Shown piece by piece: positions 5,385-5,844 of a stretch of 5,844 nucleotides of DNA (positions within the stretch are counted from its first letter, which is position 1; every line of letters begins with the position of its first letter). Origin of the DNA: Burkholderiales bacterium (lineage in GTDB: Bacteria > Pseudomonadota > Gammaproteobacteria > Burkholderiales > Casimicrobiaceae); assembly GCA_031275075.1 (NCBI GenBank), contig JAISPI010000052.1, positions 1 to 5,844 of the forward strand, read 5' to 3'. The notes beneath the pieces were generated by a model. It saw only the letters and a program-made list of their open reading frames with translations, was not told where the DNA came from and did not search any database. Position numbers and translations under genes: made by a program.

Positions 5385-5844
5385 TTATGTCCGCCGTACC
5401 CGGCAGACGATGGTGGACATGAGGCCGATTAACGCCAACAGTCCCCACATGCCGAGAGCGGGAACGGGGATTGTTACCTTGGGCTGCTTTGGGGTTGCCT
5501 CGAAAGCGCCCAGATCAGGCCCGCTGCCTTGCGGACGCGGCTGACCGCGTTGGTCGGTCGTCAAGCCGACCGACGGATCGCCGGTATCAATGGCCGGACT
5601 GCCGTCAGGCAAAGTCAGTGTTTCCGTCGGGCCGCCGTTATTCGCCAGCGTGGTGGCTACGATGTCTTCGGGCGCTGTTACAGTAGCCAGGACTGCCGTG
5701 CTGCTGTTGCAGGAGTTTTCATTGGCGCCGTTGCGCCATTCGAGATTTGTACCGCCGGTCAACGTGGCGCCTGTTCCCACCGCGCACTGCGCCACAGTGA
5801 CACCGCTTCCGCTGACGATCAGGCTGTTTTTCAGAGAGCCGGTT
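5385..5844 (-). CDS. Exported protein with choice-of-anchor Q region and IPTL-CTERM sorting tail (N-terminus beyond window edge)
   Basis: The frame is open from the right edge to the TAA at 5385, showing the last 152 residues of a longer protein; a GTG at 5795 is in frame but is not the start. The visible part begins with beta-helix-like sequence (GSLKNSLIVSGSGVTV, GGTNLEW) and two cysteines (C20, C45) that could pair. It continues with the choice-of-anchor Q hallmark LANNGGPTETL (66-76), DGSPAIDTGD (80-89) and GPDLGAFE (108-115). The tail has VPALGMWG (127-134), a hydrophobic helix (about 135-147) and RVRRT at the end. This tripartite tail matches the IPTLxxWG-CTERM signal that exosortase H (XrtH) is proposed to recognise. 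The protein is therefore probably secreted, held in the inner membrane, cleaved and sent to the cell surface. Ligand or enzymatic function cannot be told. It converges on aat with a 22-bp gap. Confidence 0.85.
   Translation of the reverse strand, partial: TGSLKNSLIVSGSGVTVAQCAVGTGATLTGGTNLEWRNGANENSCNSSTAVLATVTAPEDIVATTLANNGGPTETLTLPDGSPAIDTGDPSVGLTTDQRGQPRPQGSGPDLGAFEATPKQPKVTIPVPALGMWGLLALIGLMSTIVCRVRRT

Noticed and set aside
5376..5397. ACGGC/GCCGT inverted repeat at the aat convergence as a bidirectional terminator
   Set aside because: Five pairs with a 12-nt loop and no T tract on either side; it overlaps the coding end of the convergent gene.

Overview
The window looks like a chromosomal segment of a Gram-negative proteobacterium, most likely a betaproteobacterium. 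Three things point that way: the order PP0621-type small protein, pilS, pilR, ampD; a DUF599 protein next to aat; and an IPTL-CTERM (exosortase H type) sorting tail. Taxon assignment is inference, because no 16S rRNA or other marker is present. Base composition is moderately GC-rich, coding density is high, and no insertion sequence, integrase, CRISPR array or phage gene is visible.

Minus-strand block, read from right to left: a tRNA-Arg(CCU) gene with encoded CCA (3868-3793); a small membrane-anchored protein with four cysteines (PP0621 family, 3746-3501); the six-helix sensor kinase PilS (about 3534-1846); the sigma-54-dependent regulator PilR (1780-389); and the start of ampD, which runs off the left edge (392-1). 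The genes are tightly packed. pilS opens inside or just after the PP0621 gene, and pilR and ampD share an ATGA stop/start. PilS/PilR is the two-component system that senses the pilus state and switches on sigma-54-dependent pilin transcription. AmpD is the cytoplasmic amidase of peptidoglycan recycling. A sigma-70-like candidate promoter overlaps the pilS stop and could give pilR-ampD its own transcription.

A 105-bp divergent intergenic region (3869-3973) separates this block from a plus-strand pair: a four-helix DUF599 membrane protein (3974-4669) and, 6 nt later, aat (4676-5362). Aat is the leucyl/phenylalanyl-tRNA-protein transferase of the N-degron pathway. Extended -10 promoter candidates point outward in both directions.

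At the right edge, a minus-strand gene entering from outside the window (5844-5385) converges on aat with only 22 bp between them. Its visible 152 residues are the end of an exported beta-helix-like protein carrying a choice-of-anchor Q region and a VPALGMWG transmembrane sorting tail.

Most of the window is conventional. I do not see a wholly new system. The points worth checking are the non-ATG start of pilS, the internal pilR promoter, homopolymer A tracts in pilS and pilR, and the exosortase-sorted surface protein.
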